Source: Paralichthys olivaceus (Eukaryota; Chordata; Actinopteri; Pleuronectiformes; Paralichthyidae). Taken from it: 64,000 nucleotides of DNA. A program made the translations under genes and the position numbers. Location of the stretch: assembly GCF_024713975.1 (NCBI RefSeq), contig NC_091102.1:23223001-23287000 (forward strand), written 5' to 3'. Positions 48,001-57,136 of this stretch are shown here, piece after piece (position 1 is the stretch's first letter; each line of letters opens with the position of its first letter). The notes beneath the pieces are model-generated. The model saw only the letters and a program-made list of their open reading frames with translations, was not told where the DNA came from and ran no database searches.

Positions 48001-51000
48001 ACAAGTTGAGTTTGAGTCACACATCCATGGGTTGTTGGACTCATCAGACAACGCAATGCTGATTTCAAAAGATCTCTCAAATGTGAAATTGTCAGCTGCG
48101 AACTGTTAGTGTATTTTGTTGTTTACTATTCAGTGCTTTTCACTTCAGTTGTGGGCAACATTGATTCCAGCCATATTAGAATCAAGCCCCCAAGTGCAGA
48201 TGCTAAATCCTATCATACCAGGAAACTGTTCTATTCGAATCAAATGCAGGCATTGTGTGGCAATTAGTGTCAGTTCCTGAGCACATTTATTTGCTACCTA
48301 GGCATGCTACCATGCCAGAATTCTTAATAAGCCACACAGGAGTGAAAACAGTATCCTGCTGCATGCAAGTTTATAAAGTGTGAATGTTAACCATTTAGAA
48401 TCATCAAACAATTATCACAATTTAATAATTGATATAGGTACAGATAAATATACACATGTATACATTATACACAAAAAAATGTACTTATTGCCTACTGAAT
48501 AAGTAATGCTGTGTTTGTCTCAATGTTTCCTCTGAGTCTAGTACTTATCTAACAGTAGTCTGTGATCTCTCTGCAGTTTTTCAAGGACATTAAGTCCCTG
48601 AGAAGAGAGATTTTGGAGGACCTGGCCCCTGGCAGACAGTACTGCGTCTCTATCTGCATTGTGGATACACTTGACTCCAAGGCATCCAACTACAGTCAAC
48701 CTGTGTGTTCTTCCACCTTTGGCATCTATTCTGCAGGTACAGGCAATGCCTTACACATTCACTAAAGTGTTTTCACTTTCCTCTCTGATTTGGTCTTCAG
48801 TCATGTGTCATAATCAACCAAAAACCTCTTGGGCTGAAAAATTAAGCCAGAAGTATTGAAAAATGCATTTCCCAGATTCCCATTTGAGGCTGGCTCCAAA
48901 AGTGAGTAATTCCTCATAGACTCCCTTGTTAAAATGTTCATTTTAACAGAACCTTAACTAAACCTGGTATAAAAAAAAAACTGTGGTCTTTGTACCTGGT
49001 GGAACACACCTGTTAAAATTACACTATGGCTTAAAATTACGGATAGGTGACAGATGGGTGCTGTCAGCTATCCGAGTGGCAGCTAGCTGCTAGTTGTCGG
49101 CTAAGCGTCACATTCGGTTATTTGAGTCATTGAGTCTGTTCATGAATTATTCTCTTGGAAATCTGTAAAGATTTCAAAAGAAGCCCTATTTCGCAATTTA
49201 AAAGAAGTTAGGCAACCACAGTCAAGATAATTAAACAGAAACACTGTTAGCCATGGCGAGATAGGGCATCAGCCTTGGCGGAGATATGCGCTCTCATAGC
49301 GCCCTTCTAGTTGTTAATGTTGACATGAATTTTATGTTGCTGTTAAAGAACAGTCTCTTTGCTGTGTGGTTGCTGCGATATTAGTATTATTATTGTCAGT
49401 TATCATTATCCAAAGTGCGAACAGGCCTGTGGCTTTTTGAGTGTACTTGTTGTCATCACTTTGAGTTTTTGTGTGTTGGACAGCTGTTTGTTAAAGTTTT
49501 GCCAGTGCTGGAGTTAAGGGCTCTTCTTTGATAATTCTTGTCTATGCTGAATAATACTGTTCTATCATGGTATATACAGCAATAATGGTGTATGTTACAG
49601 TAGCCTATATTTGTTTTTTCTCACAATTTCATTATGCAAAATACATCACATAACCTTTATCCTAACCCTGTTTAACTGTATTTGTCCCCAAAAGGCAATT
49701 TTTGTTTACAGCTAGGAAGTACAACACATAAAGAAGTACATGAAACATAAAAGAACATGGACATATGTATAGTACAATAAGGGAAGTGGGAGGAGCCCTG
49801 AATACAGAAAAAATGTACCCTAGACTGGGCCCTTTATATTTGAATATTTTATATTTACATCTGGAATGGGCCCTCTCTATAGAGGCCGCCATTTTATTTA
49901 CACTAGTCCAAACTGGACAAATTAAACACCTTTTGAGTTCTATGACAACTAAAGGCTACCACAGGTTCTCTTTCATGTTTCAAAAGGTAAGGGTGAGGGG
50001 TATTCGGCTTCAACATGCAACTTCACCACTAGATTTTACTAAATTTCTTCACACAGGGGGGGGGGGGGGGATCTGAATCGAGAATCAGAAGGCAAAGTCT
50101 GGAATTCAAAGTGTTGGATAGAATGGCATTGGCCTTATGCTTTTTTTTTTGTCCGTCAACACAAAGTTATTAACTAATAATTACAAATAAAGATTTGTGA
50201 ATCCATTCTGAATCCTAACAGAATTCTATCGTGAATCTTTTTATTTTGTCATAGTTGTCTGCATTCAGAATAGGATACAAGCAAAGTACTCGCAGAGTAT
50301 TAACTTTCACACAGTAAGCAGCATATTAATATGTTGTGGACCTCTTTCATTGATACCATCTCAAGGTAATGGTTGGCCTCTGTGCTTTAATAATTCTCCT
50401 ATGGCATCCACTTGTGTGTTCATCGTTGTGCTCCTTGGTTTATCTGGAGGGCACAAAGTCCTCACTGTTGTTTAGGCGCTGCTTCAAAACAAAAGTCATA
50501 CAAAATGTTATTGGTTTTATTCAATTTCACTATCATCAAAATCATCTGATAATAATCACTTTTTTTTACACATTTTTACCATAATACTTTCCAAACCTCT
50601 TTTTGTTGTTGTGAACCATCTCTTGTTTCCACAGACCCGTGGCTCTCAGCTGTAGTCTGTATATTGCTGATGTTAGCTGTGGGTATCGTGGCCTTGCTGG
50701 TGGTTACTGGTTTCATCTGTCTGAAAAGGAGACCACTACCACGGGTCCTGGTGAGTAAATGATGCACATAACTGTTCGATTTTAGAAAGTTGTAGGTGCG
50801 AGTGAAGTACAAGGAGTAGTAAGATCTTTGAATATCAGATTGATCAGAGCAAGCGATATCTGTTTCAGTCCCCACAAAGGAACCTTACTGTTGTTTTAGG
50901 ACACACCTGAAAAATCCTTAAGCTTTGATCACTGAAGTTGGGTGTCAAACCGTCCCAACAAGTGGTTTTATTAGTCATGTAGGTTAATCATAATATCCAC

Positions 51001-54000
51001 CAGAGGCATGATATTAAGTTTAGTCAATATGGACATACAGCACTATACCTCGTTAGAATGGGTAGAAGCTCCGCTTAATGCTGATAGAACACCAAGCAAC
51101 TACATCATCATTTTGAGAAAACACACAAATTGTACATGTCCACAAAGCCAGTACTCATGCCACTTTATGCTAACAGCCATAGAAGAGGAAAAATGTATAG
51201 CAAAAAACCTAAATTACATTAAAATATACAGTTTTATAGTGGTGAGAAATCTCAAGTGGTACAACATGAGAGAAATGTTTTTGGAGATAATGCCTCTACA
51301 TATCTCTGTTAAAACCTCTCTTACTTTGCTTCACTTCAAGTTATTTGAATGACATTTGGCACAGATCATGTTCAGGTGTTATGCTATGGGTTGCTACAGA
51401 TTTTAGGCTACAACTCTATGATTTCCAATGGGAATATTCATTATGTTGTGTTGATTGGCTTACCTTTATAAAGATACCATGGATACTTTATATAGACCAT
51501 GTAGTTGGAGAGATTGTAATGTTTTGTGGGGCGAGAGTAAGGGAGCAGGTGGACCCAAAAGGCAGAACAAAAGGTTTTCAACAGAAAGTGTCCTTTAATT
51601 TGGAAGGCAGGGTATAAATACAAAATACAAAATCAACAGTAACATAAAAAGCTCTTAGGAAAAACAGGGGAGACGCAAGGAAACACTACAGACTTACTGG
51701 GGAAAGTAGAAACGGTGACGAGTGGTGGAACAACAGGGATATGGAAATGGCATCTCACAACAACGAAGTGACAAAGACATAGGGGAGCACAAAGACTTAA
51801 ATACACACTGAACTAATGAGAAACTCAGGTGGCACAGGACAAACAGGTGAGCCCGAGGAGGGCAGGAAGTCCTGGGGGAAAACACACAGGGAGCAGAGAC
51901 TACAAAATAAAACAGGTGAACACAGGGGAACACTGAGAGGAACACAGGGTGAAGCACAGGGTGGAACACAGAGGGGAACACAGAGAGGAGCACGGGGTGG
52001 AACACAGAGGAACACAGAAATGAATACAGAGAGGAACACAGGAGAGGGACACAGAGGGGAAAACTGGCGAGGGACACAGAGAGGAACAGAGTGGGACACA
52101 GGAGAGGGGCACAGAGAGGAATAGAGGGGAAAACAGGAGAGGGACACAGAGAGGGACAGAGTGGGGCACAGGAGAGGGACACAGAGAGATACAGAGTGGG
52201 ACAGGGGAGAGGGACACAGAGAGGAATAGAGGGGAAAACAGGAGAGGGACACAGAGAGGGACAGAGTGGGACACAGAGAGATACAGAGTGGGACAGGGGA
52301 GAGGGGCACAGAGAGGAACAGAGTGGGACAGGGGAGAGGGACACAGAGAGATACAGAGTGGGACAGGGGAGAGGGACACAGAGAGGAATAGAGGGGAAAA
52401 CAGGAGAGGGACACAGAGAGGGACAGAGTGGGACACAGAGTGGGACAGGGGAGAGGGACACAGAGAGGAACAGAGTGGGACAGGGGAGAAGCACACAGGG
52501 AGCAAAAGTTAAAACATAAGAAAAACACAATCCATACTTGAAATGAAAACTCTTTTACATAAAAGAGGAGTAAAAGCACAGGAGACGTGACAGAGAAATG
52601 CTTTATCAATGTATGTATGTATTTTTTGATTAGGGGCCTGAGAATAGGCCAGATTTTGAGTAGTTAAAATGCATACTTGTCCTGGAGATCGCTAATATGC
52701 CATAATGTTCACTGTGTTTTATTATTTTGCACCGACTACACTGTCTTCAGGCTGTATGTACCACACAATGAATACCCACAGGCAGATAAAACACAATTTT
52801 AAGTCTCCTTCAATATGTTTCACAGAGTGGTACTTCACTTGAATGTTTGACCATCACTGCAGAATGATGTATGTTTCCACAAAAATGTTCTGAAGGAAGA
52901 AAGTTTCTCCGTGATCACATTACATCTCAAGTTTAAGACGTTGCTGGGGGACCAGAGTTAACAGGCACAGAGCCTTTCATGAGGCAACAAGTTACTGTTG
53001 AAAAGGAAATGACCCACTATGTAACAAGTAACATTAAGTCTGCAGTTTAATGGGACTGTCTATATGCTGGATTTTCCGTAGTGTTGACCAGTTATCCATA
53101 AGGACCTGACACTGTTGAATGTTTCCAGTGTTTTGTGTGTAATTGGAGAATATGTACATGATGTTTCTCTGTGTATTCAAAGAAGAACATCCAGTTTAAA
53201 AAGTTAGTTAAAACTAATTGGGTTGCAGTGTTTTATTTATATAAGTTACATTAACCCACTGTCTGTTTATAACTGAACGCTGTCACACAAAGCAAGCTAA
53301 GTACTAGACAACTAACTCATGCCCTACAGGCTTTATTCAATCTTCTGCTTGCTGAACATTTTAATTACCTGTAGATGTCTCAAACAGACTAGCTATCATT
53401 GAAACATTCAAAATCAGCTAGACCTGATATGACAAGTTTTGTATGCATCGCATTGATTTCATGTTAAATTTACGGAAACAGACACTACGTTGGTTAAAAT
53501 CTGATATGATTCAGTAACATTATACTCTCAGTGAGACTAAATCCCCATCTGTAAATCATGGCTTCAAAAATTAAGTTAACGTTACATCATAACGTTTGTT
53601 TACTGCAATTTATATGTGCTGCACATTAAAGTGTGTCCACAGGTTTTTGGTTTCATTCCTACTGATTTTTTAACCCCACTGCTGAAATTAGTACACACAC
53701 CTTTTCTCCCAGTTGTGATCCATTTGAAGAGAGTCCAAATGTTTGTTGTCGCTGTTGTGTGCTGTTACCTACATTATTTTAAGTGCATAGGTAGGTCCAG
53801 TCTTGCTGGAGCTAATCCCAGTTGACATTGGGCGAAAGGCAGGGTACACCCTGGACAGCTATCATAGGGCCAACACACAGAGACAAACTGTTGTGTACTT
53901 TCACATTGATGTTCATGACATTATGATCAATTTAGGTTCTGAAAGACAGGTTCAGTCAATTTATTTGATAAAGGACTCGCAATCATTCAAATGTCAAAAT

Positions 54001-54746
54001 CTTCATTGATCAATAACCAGATTCATCTGTTCACTATCTGATGTTTAACTGGTCTTTCTCTTTTCTTGTTTCTGACTCAGACATCTTTCAATCATGTTGA
54101 AGGGGTTATGGAAGTTGTTCCCTGCAGCACGTCTCTCCCTTCTTTTTTGAATGCTAAGCCAACACTCATCTCTTCAGGCAAAAAGAGAAGCAACCAGTCA
54201 TCAGATGAGAGTGACGTGGAAAGTGGAACAGAAAGCCATGATGGGTGCAGAGGAAATTATTTCCTGCAAGTGGGCTCATCATCTTTGTCAGCCCCCTTGT
54301 CTCCAGAGCCTGAACCACAGCTCAGTATCTTCTCAAACCAAATATCAGACTTCAGTTCACAGCCTGAAGTCTCACATTCCAGTGCTGGACTGAACCATAC
54401 ACAGAGCACAGTCACAGACAGTTGGACGGCAGGAATAAAAGACACAGATAAGGAGAAGAAGGTGGTGAGAAAGACAGACAACCAGGATGTGAATCTCCAC
54501 ACATTAACCTTTGGCAGGAATGAGGAGAAGGAGAAGGAATCTCATCCAGACCTGGTACAGGTCGAGCCACAGTCTCACTCAGCCTCAGAGGAGAACAACA
54601 TCAGTCCAATTCAACCCTCACAAACTTGGCATACCAAGGATGTGGCCATAGAAACAGTTTCCTGCTCTTCTAATGAAGAGGAGGAAGAGGAGCACTCTGG
54701 ATATATGGGGCGTCCAAGCACAGATGTCTTGCGGAATTTATGGTAG
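41962..54746 (+). CDS. Receptor B: IFNAR2-like class II cytokine receptor (CRFB1/2 group)
   Basis: Coding exons: 41962-42010, 44680-44800, 46551-46726, 47695-47843, 48577-48736, 50635-50750 and 54081-54746. They give 478 aa with the same phase series as receptor A (1-2-1-0-1-0). Residues 1-17 are a signal peptide. D1 (18-115) has [20 protein letters not shown] and the canonical [11 protein letters not shown] plus [10 protein letters not shown]2 (116-218) has [15 protein letters not shown] and [13 protein letters not shown] membrane span is at about 222-246, followed by basic KRRPLPR. The tail is about 220 aa, Ser/Glu-rich, with [11 protein letters not shown] and the C-terminal EHSGYMGRP (tyrosine about 465). 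By family this is a ligand-binding chain of the fish type I interferon receptor, working with CRFB5 and JAK/STAT proteins. It is tandem with receptor A, and the three family members share exon architecture. Introns carry many repeats. Assignment to CRFB1 or CRFB2 needs phylogeny. Confidence 0.9.
42713..44050 (-). mobile_element. L2-like LINE remnant in receptor B intron 1
   Basis: The minus strand encodes [20 protein letters not shown] and [19 protein letters not shown] (43031-43231). Upstream on that strand (43330-44000) are decayed reverse transcriptase motifs around the catalytic region, with stops and shifts. The 3' UTR-like end is at about 42713. Same broad family as the 15.6 kb insertion. 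Confidence 0.75.
44280..44656 (+). repeat. Family R1 repeat (copy 2) ending next to an exon
   Basis: Pyrimidine-rich head, CCCACATTGAGCCTGGTTCT, TTAATGAGGGAGTTTTTCC and TTTGGCGCTATACAAATAAC, then five TTGAA units. Ends 23 bases before receptor B exon 2. Confidence 0.85.
44680..44800 (+). CDS. Receptor B exon 2 (D1, first half)
   Basis: 121 nt. Encodes [16 protein letters not shown] and [16 protein letters not shown]. The acceptor GTATTGCAG lies 24 nt past the TTGAA tail of a family R1 repeat. Confidence 0.92.
45005..45090 (+). repeat. Short interspersed repeat
   Basis: ATAATAACTTTATTTGTATA then GCACTTATC and AAAGTGAGTTACAA, a common fish repeat motif. Confidence 0.45.
45091..46550. other. 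Receptor B intron 2, no exon seen
   Basis: Frames of about 80-120 codons (45727-46410) are AT-driven and lack domains. Confidence 0.4.
46551..46726 (+). CDS. Receptor B exon 3 (D1, second half)
   Basis: 176 nt. Encodes [22 protein letters not shown] and FVQVMTVQ. Acceptor CCTCCTGAAG, donor GTAAGT. Confidence 0.92.
47695..47843 (+). CDS. Receptor B exon 4 (D2, first half)
   Basis: Encodes [18 protein letters not shown] and [14 protein letters not shown]. Acceptor GTCCTCCAG, donor GTATTG. Confidence 0.88.
48577..48736 (+). CDS. Receptor B exon 5 (D2, second half)
   Basis: Encodes [15 protein letters not shown] and PVCSSTFG, the disulfide-bearing end of D2. Acceptor TCTCTGCAG, donor GTACAG. 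Confidence 0.9.
48737..49799. other. Receptor B intron 5, first part, no exon seen
   Basis: Intronic sequence without recognised repeat or domain. Confidence 0.4.
49800..50055 (+). mobile_element. TTAA MITE, truncated copy (copy 2)
   Basis: Carries the internal motifs of copy 1: CCTCTCTATAGAGGCC, CAAACTGGACAAATTAAA, TACCACAGGTTCTCTTTCAT and CATGCAACTTCACC. The terminal AGGTTCAGTGTG repeat is not intact at either end; the right side runs into a G run (50056-50070). Confidence 0.7.
50635..50750 (+). CDS. Receptor B exon 6 (membrane span)
   Basis: Encodes a hydrophobic span bounded by DPWLSAVV and [11 protein letters not shown]. Acceptor GTTTCCACAG, donor GTGAGT. Confidence 0.92.
51510..52590. 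repeat. GA-rich minisatellite within an interspersed element, receptor B intron 6
   Basis: About 600 bp (51900-52505) of tandem units of the type GGGACACAGAGAGG, GACAGAGTGGGACA and GGGGAGAG. It sits between non-repetitive flanks (GGACCCAAAAGGCAG on the left; CAGGAGACGTGACAG on the right). Because unit lengths suit all frames, it stays open for 200-280 codons in several frames on both strands. These give only Ser/Pro/Leu/Val/Cys-rich or Gly/Arg/Glu/Thr-rich low-complexity peptides, not genes. Confidence 0.85.
52591..54080. other. Receptor B intron 6, last part, no exon seen
   Basis: AT-rich, no domain recognised. Confidence 0.4.
54081..54746 (+). CDS. Receptor B exon 7 (cytoplasmic tail)
   Basis: Begins [15 protein letters not shown], is rich in Ser, Glu and Gln, and ends EHSGYMGRP then DVLRNLW before TAG. 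Acceptor TTCTGACTCAG. Confidence 0.92.
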   Translation, partial: TSFNHVEGVMEVVPCSTSLPSFLNAKPTLISSGKKRSNQSSDESDVESGTESHDGCRGNYFLQVGSSSLSAPLSPEPEPQLSIFSNQISDFSSQPEVSHSSAGLNHTQSTVTDSWTAGIKDTDKEKKVVRKTDNQDVNLHTLTFGRNEEKEKESHPDLVQVEPQSHSASEENNISPIQPSQTWHTKDVAIETVSCSSNEEEEEEHSGYMGRPSTDVLRNLW

Positions 54747-55027
54747 AAATCTGCAAGTTTCCCATTTGGAAGCTTGAAGTCTTTTCAGAATTTCATAATG
54801 TGTTCAATCGAAAGAAAGACTTGCACTGGTCTAAATTCTGATATGGACAACTGATTTTTGGTGAGTAATTCTCGTTAGGACGGATATACTGCACTCACAC
54901 TGGGCCAGTCCAGCACCAAACAGTACACTTTGATGTAAAGTACCAATTCCTTAGAACAGTACCTCACATACTTTATGATTTTTAAGTTTAAGTTTTTTTC
55001 AGAGCCGTCAACAAATATCGAACTAGA

Positions 55028-55215
55028 ATGGTAAATGGTTGTATTTATATAGCGCTTTCTAGTCTTGATGACCACTCAAAGCACTTTACAGTACAGTTTG
55101 CTATTCACCCATTCTTGCTTAAGTACACTTTGACATGCAGATGGACAAGACAGGGATCGAACTGTCGACCTTTTGGTTGGAGGATGACCGCTCTATCCCT
55201 CAGCCTCAGCTGCCC
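55028..55215 (+). repeat. Family R2 repeat (copy 2)
   Basis: GGTTGTATTTATATAGCGCT, CACTCAAAGCACTTTACAGT and TTGGTTGGAGGATGACCGCT, clearly the 11.9 kb repeat. It lies about 300 nt past the receptor B stop codon, possibly within the 3' UTR. Confidence 0.8.
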
Positions 55216-56960
55216 TGGAATGGCATTCAGTAGAGCAGTTACCTCCACCAAGTGTCAAATTGCACACTTTCATAGCTACCAGTCCATTGAATATGCCAAA
55301 AAAAACTTTTATCTTGAATCCACCCCTTTGTCTGGATCAGCACCAAAATTGAATGGGTCCCATGTCTCATCATTCCACCAAGTTTTGTGGGAATCTGTTG
55401 TGTAGTTTTTGTGTAGTCCTGCAGACAAACAAACCAATGCACATTGGCAAATGCATAACCTCTTTGGCTGAGGTCAAGATGGGCTTAGTCCAGGGGTAAC
55501 AACTTGAAATGTTGCCTCTTGTTGACTCACATGGGAAATTTATTTTCACTTTTACAAGCGCTAGCACTCGTACTAGCATGAGGTCTAAGATTCATGTTTA
55601 TTATTGCTCTACCGCTTCAGTATTACATTCCTTATTCCATAGCATTTACTGGAGTTATAACTGGGGCCCATAAGCTCAGTCTATACAAACACATCCAATC
55701 ACATACACTGAATTTCACCTTTTTCATTTAGAGAAACACTTAACTTTGTGTCAAACCGTTCTCTTTGAACTTCCAGAAGTGCTGTTTTACTTACTCTGTG
55801 TTGGCAGCTGATATATTTTATAATGTTTTGAGTTAATGACTGATAATGCTTTTGCTGTTTTCACATCAACCTTATACATCAGACAGCTGAGTTCTCTGTC
55901 ACATTCTTGGAAGTAGAATTTGTATTAGAAAGCTGGATAATACACCACCTCCCATGAGCGATGCTGAAAATATATTGTATCATGTTTGCAGCAGCAGCTG
56001 TAGGACTAACTTGAAAAGGGAAAACTGTTTTTTTCCCTTATAGCTAAGATTCCACAGCAAATGTCAGACTTAGGTTTCAGTTCCAGCCAACGTTGAGAAA
56101 ACATTTTATGTCATTTTAACTTTTGTTTTGTTACATACATACATCACCATGCTTCTTGTTAACTGAGTTGAAGTAGGTATACTGAACAACAATTCTTCAT
56201 GTGTATTAGTGTCAATATCACTGATGACTGATCAATGTGCACTAGACATTGCATTTCAAAGAAAAGGTCAATAAAGAGGAATAGTTGTGAGCAAAAGGAG
56301 AATTTATGTCTCCAGAATATGTATCTGAATTGATCTCAAGCTGAAAACAATTTGCTGCTAAATTGATTATTATCAAAAAAATGCCATTTTTGATGCTTTG
56401 ATTATTTTTTAATGGATTAATCATATGGTAATTGTCATGGTTAGTGTGCAATCATTACCAGTGAACTTTGTGAAGTTACACATTGCAGCAGGATACATGT
56501 ATTATGACTATAACATGTGTCATGATGCTTGTATCGGTATGCCTCATCTAACAGTATATTCAAATTCCCAAACTGAAAATTGCATTTTTGATATTGACTG
56601 TAAAATCCTGCCATCCTTTAAATTTAAAGTGCATAAATAGTCAGTGTATCCTGTTACTCATTCTTAAGCTGTGCACGTTTCTTTCACAATAATAAAGTTA
56701 CATTTTGATTTTGTAAATAATTGTGTTCAATTGTATTATTGCAGGAAAAGCAGCAGCAAGTTGGCCATGTGTTATTTCTTCAATTTCACTTTGTACAGAC
56801 AAGTATATCAGAAGAATAACTACAAATTAAACTGGGAAAGAACAGAAGAAAAGTTAAGGAATTGTCAAGTTTGCTGAGTCCTGCCTGATTCTTGACAAAG
56901 AAAGCCCACTGAGTTAGTTGTTAGTTGCAGGATTTGCGGGGCAGAATACACAGGGAGGGA
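55216..56960. other. Receptor B 3' region and intergenic DNA
   Basis: No further gene seen. An AATAAA at 56270-56275 could end receptor B transcripts. An IL10RB/CRFB4-like gene is not present here. Confidence 0.4.
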
Positions 56961-56968
56961 CTTCTGGG

Positions 56969-56980
56969 GAAATAGAAACT
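56969..56980 (+). promoter_or_regulatory. Interferon-stimulated response element upstream of crfb5
   Basis: GAAATAGAAACT fits the ISRE consensus GAAANNGAAACT exactly. It is bound by IRFs and by ISGF3 (STAT1/STAT2/IRF9) in vertebrates. It lies about 60 bp upstream of a TATA box and 120 bp upstream of the crfb5 start codon. An NF-kB-like GGGACTTCT lies just upstream (56958-56966). Confidence 0.6.
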
Positions 56981-57040
56981 CTGCACGTTACATGAAAAAA
57001 ACAACCCCACACATATTCTCAGCTCCCTCCTATCTCTTTC

Positions 57041-57047
57041 TATATAA
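57041..57047 (+). promoter_or_regulatory. TATA box of crfb5
   Basis: TATATAA at a position that would start transcription near 57070, giving a short 5' UTR in the same exon as the start codon. Confidence 0.6.
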
Positions 57048-57099
57048 CATCCTGCACAAGACTTTAACTGCGGGCCATAACACAATCTATGGACAGACA

Positions 57100-57136
57100 A
57101 TGGGTCTGTGGACACTTCTTCTGCATATACACCTTG
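57100..57136 (+). CDS. crfb5: crfb5 exon 1
   Basis: Encodes MGLWTLLLHIHL, then donor GTAATG. The upstream ATG at 57089 would give the wrong phase for exon 2. Confidence 0.8.

Noticed and set aside
51694..52609. Overlapping frames of 270-280 codons on the minus strand and 142 codons on the plus strand
   Set aside because: All translate tandem GA-rich repeat units, are low complexity, and overlap each other in different frames inside an intron.
57089..57099. ATG at 57089 as crfb5 start
   Set aside because: It gives phase 0 at the exon 1 donor, while exon 2 requires phase 1; weak context.
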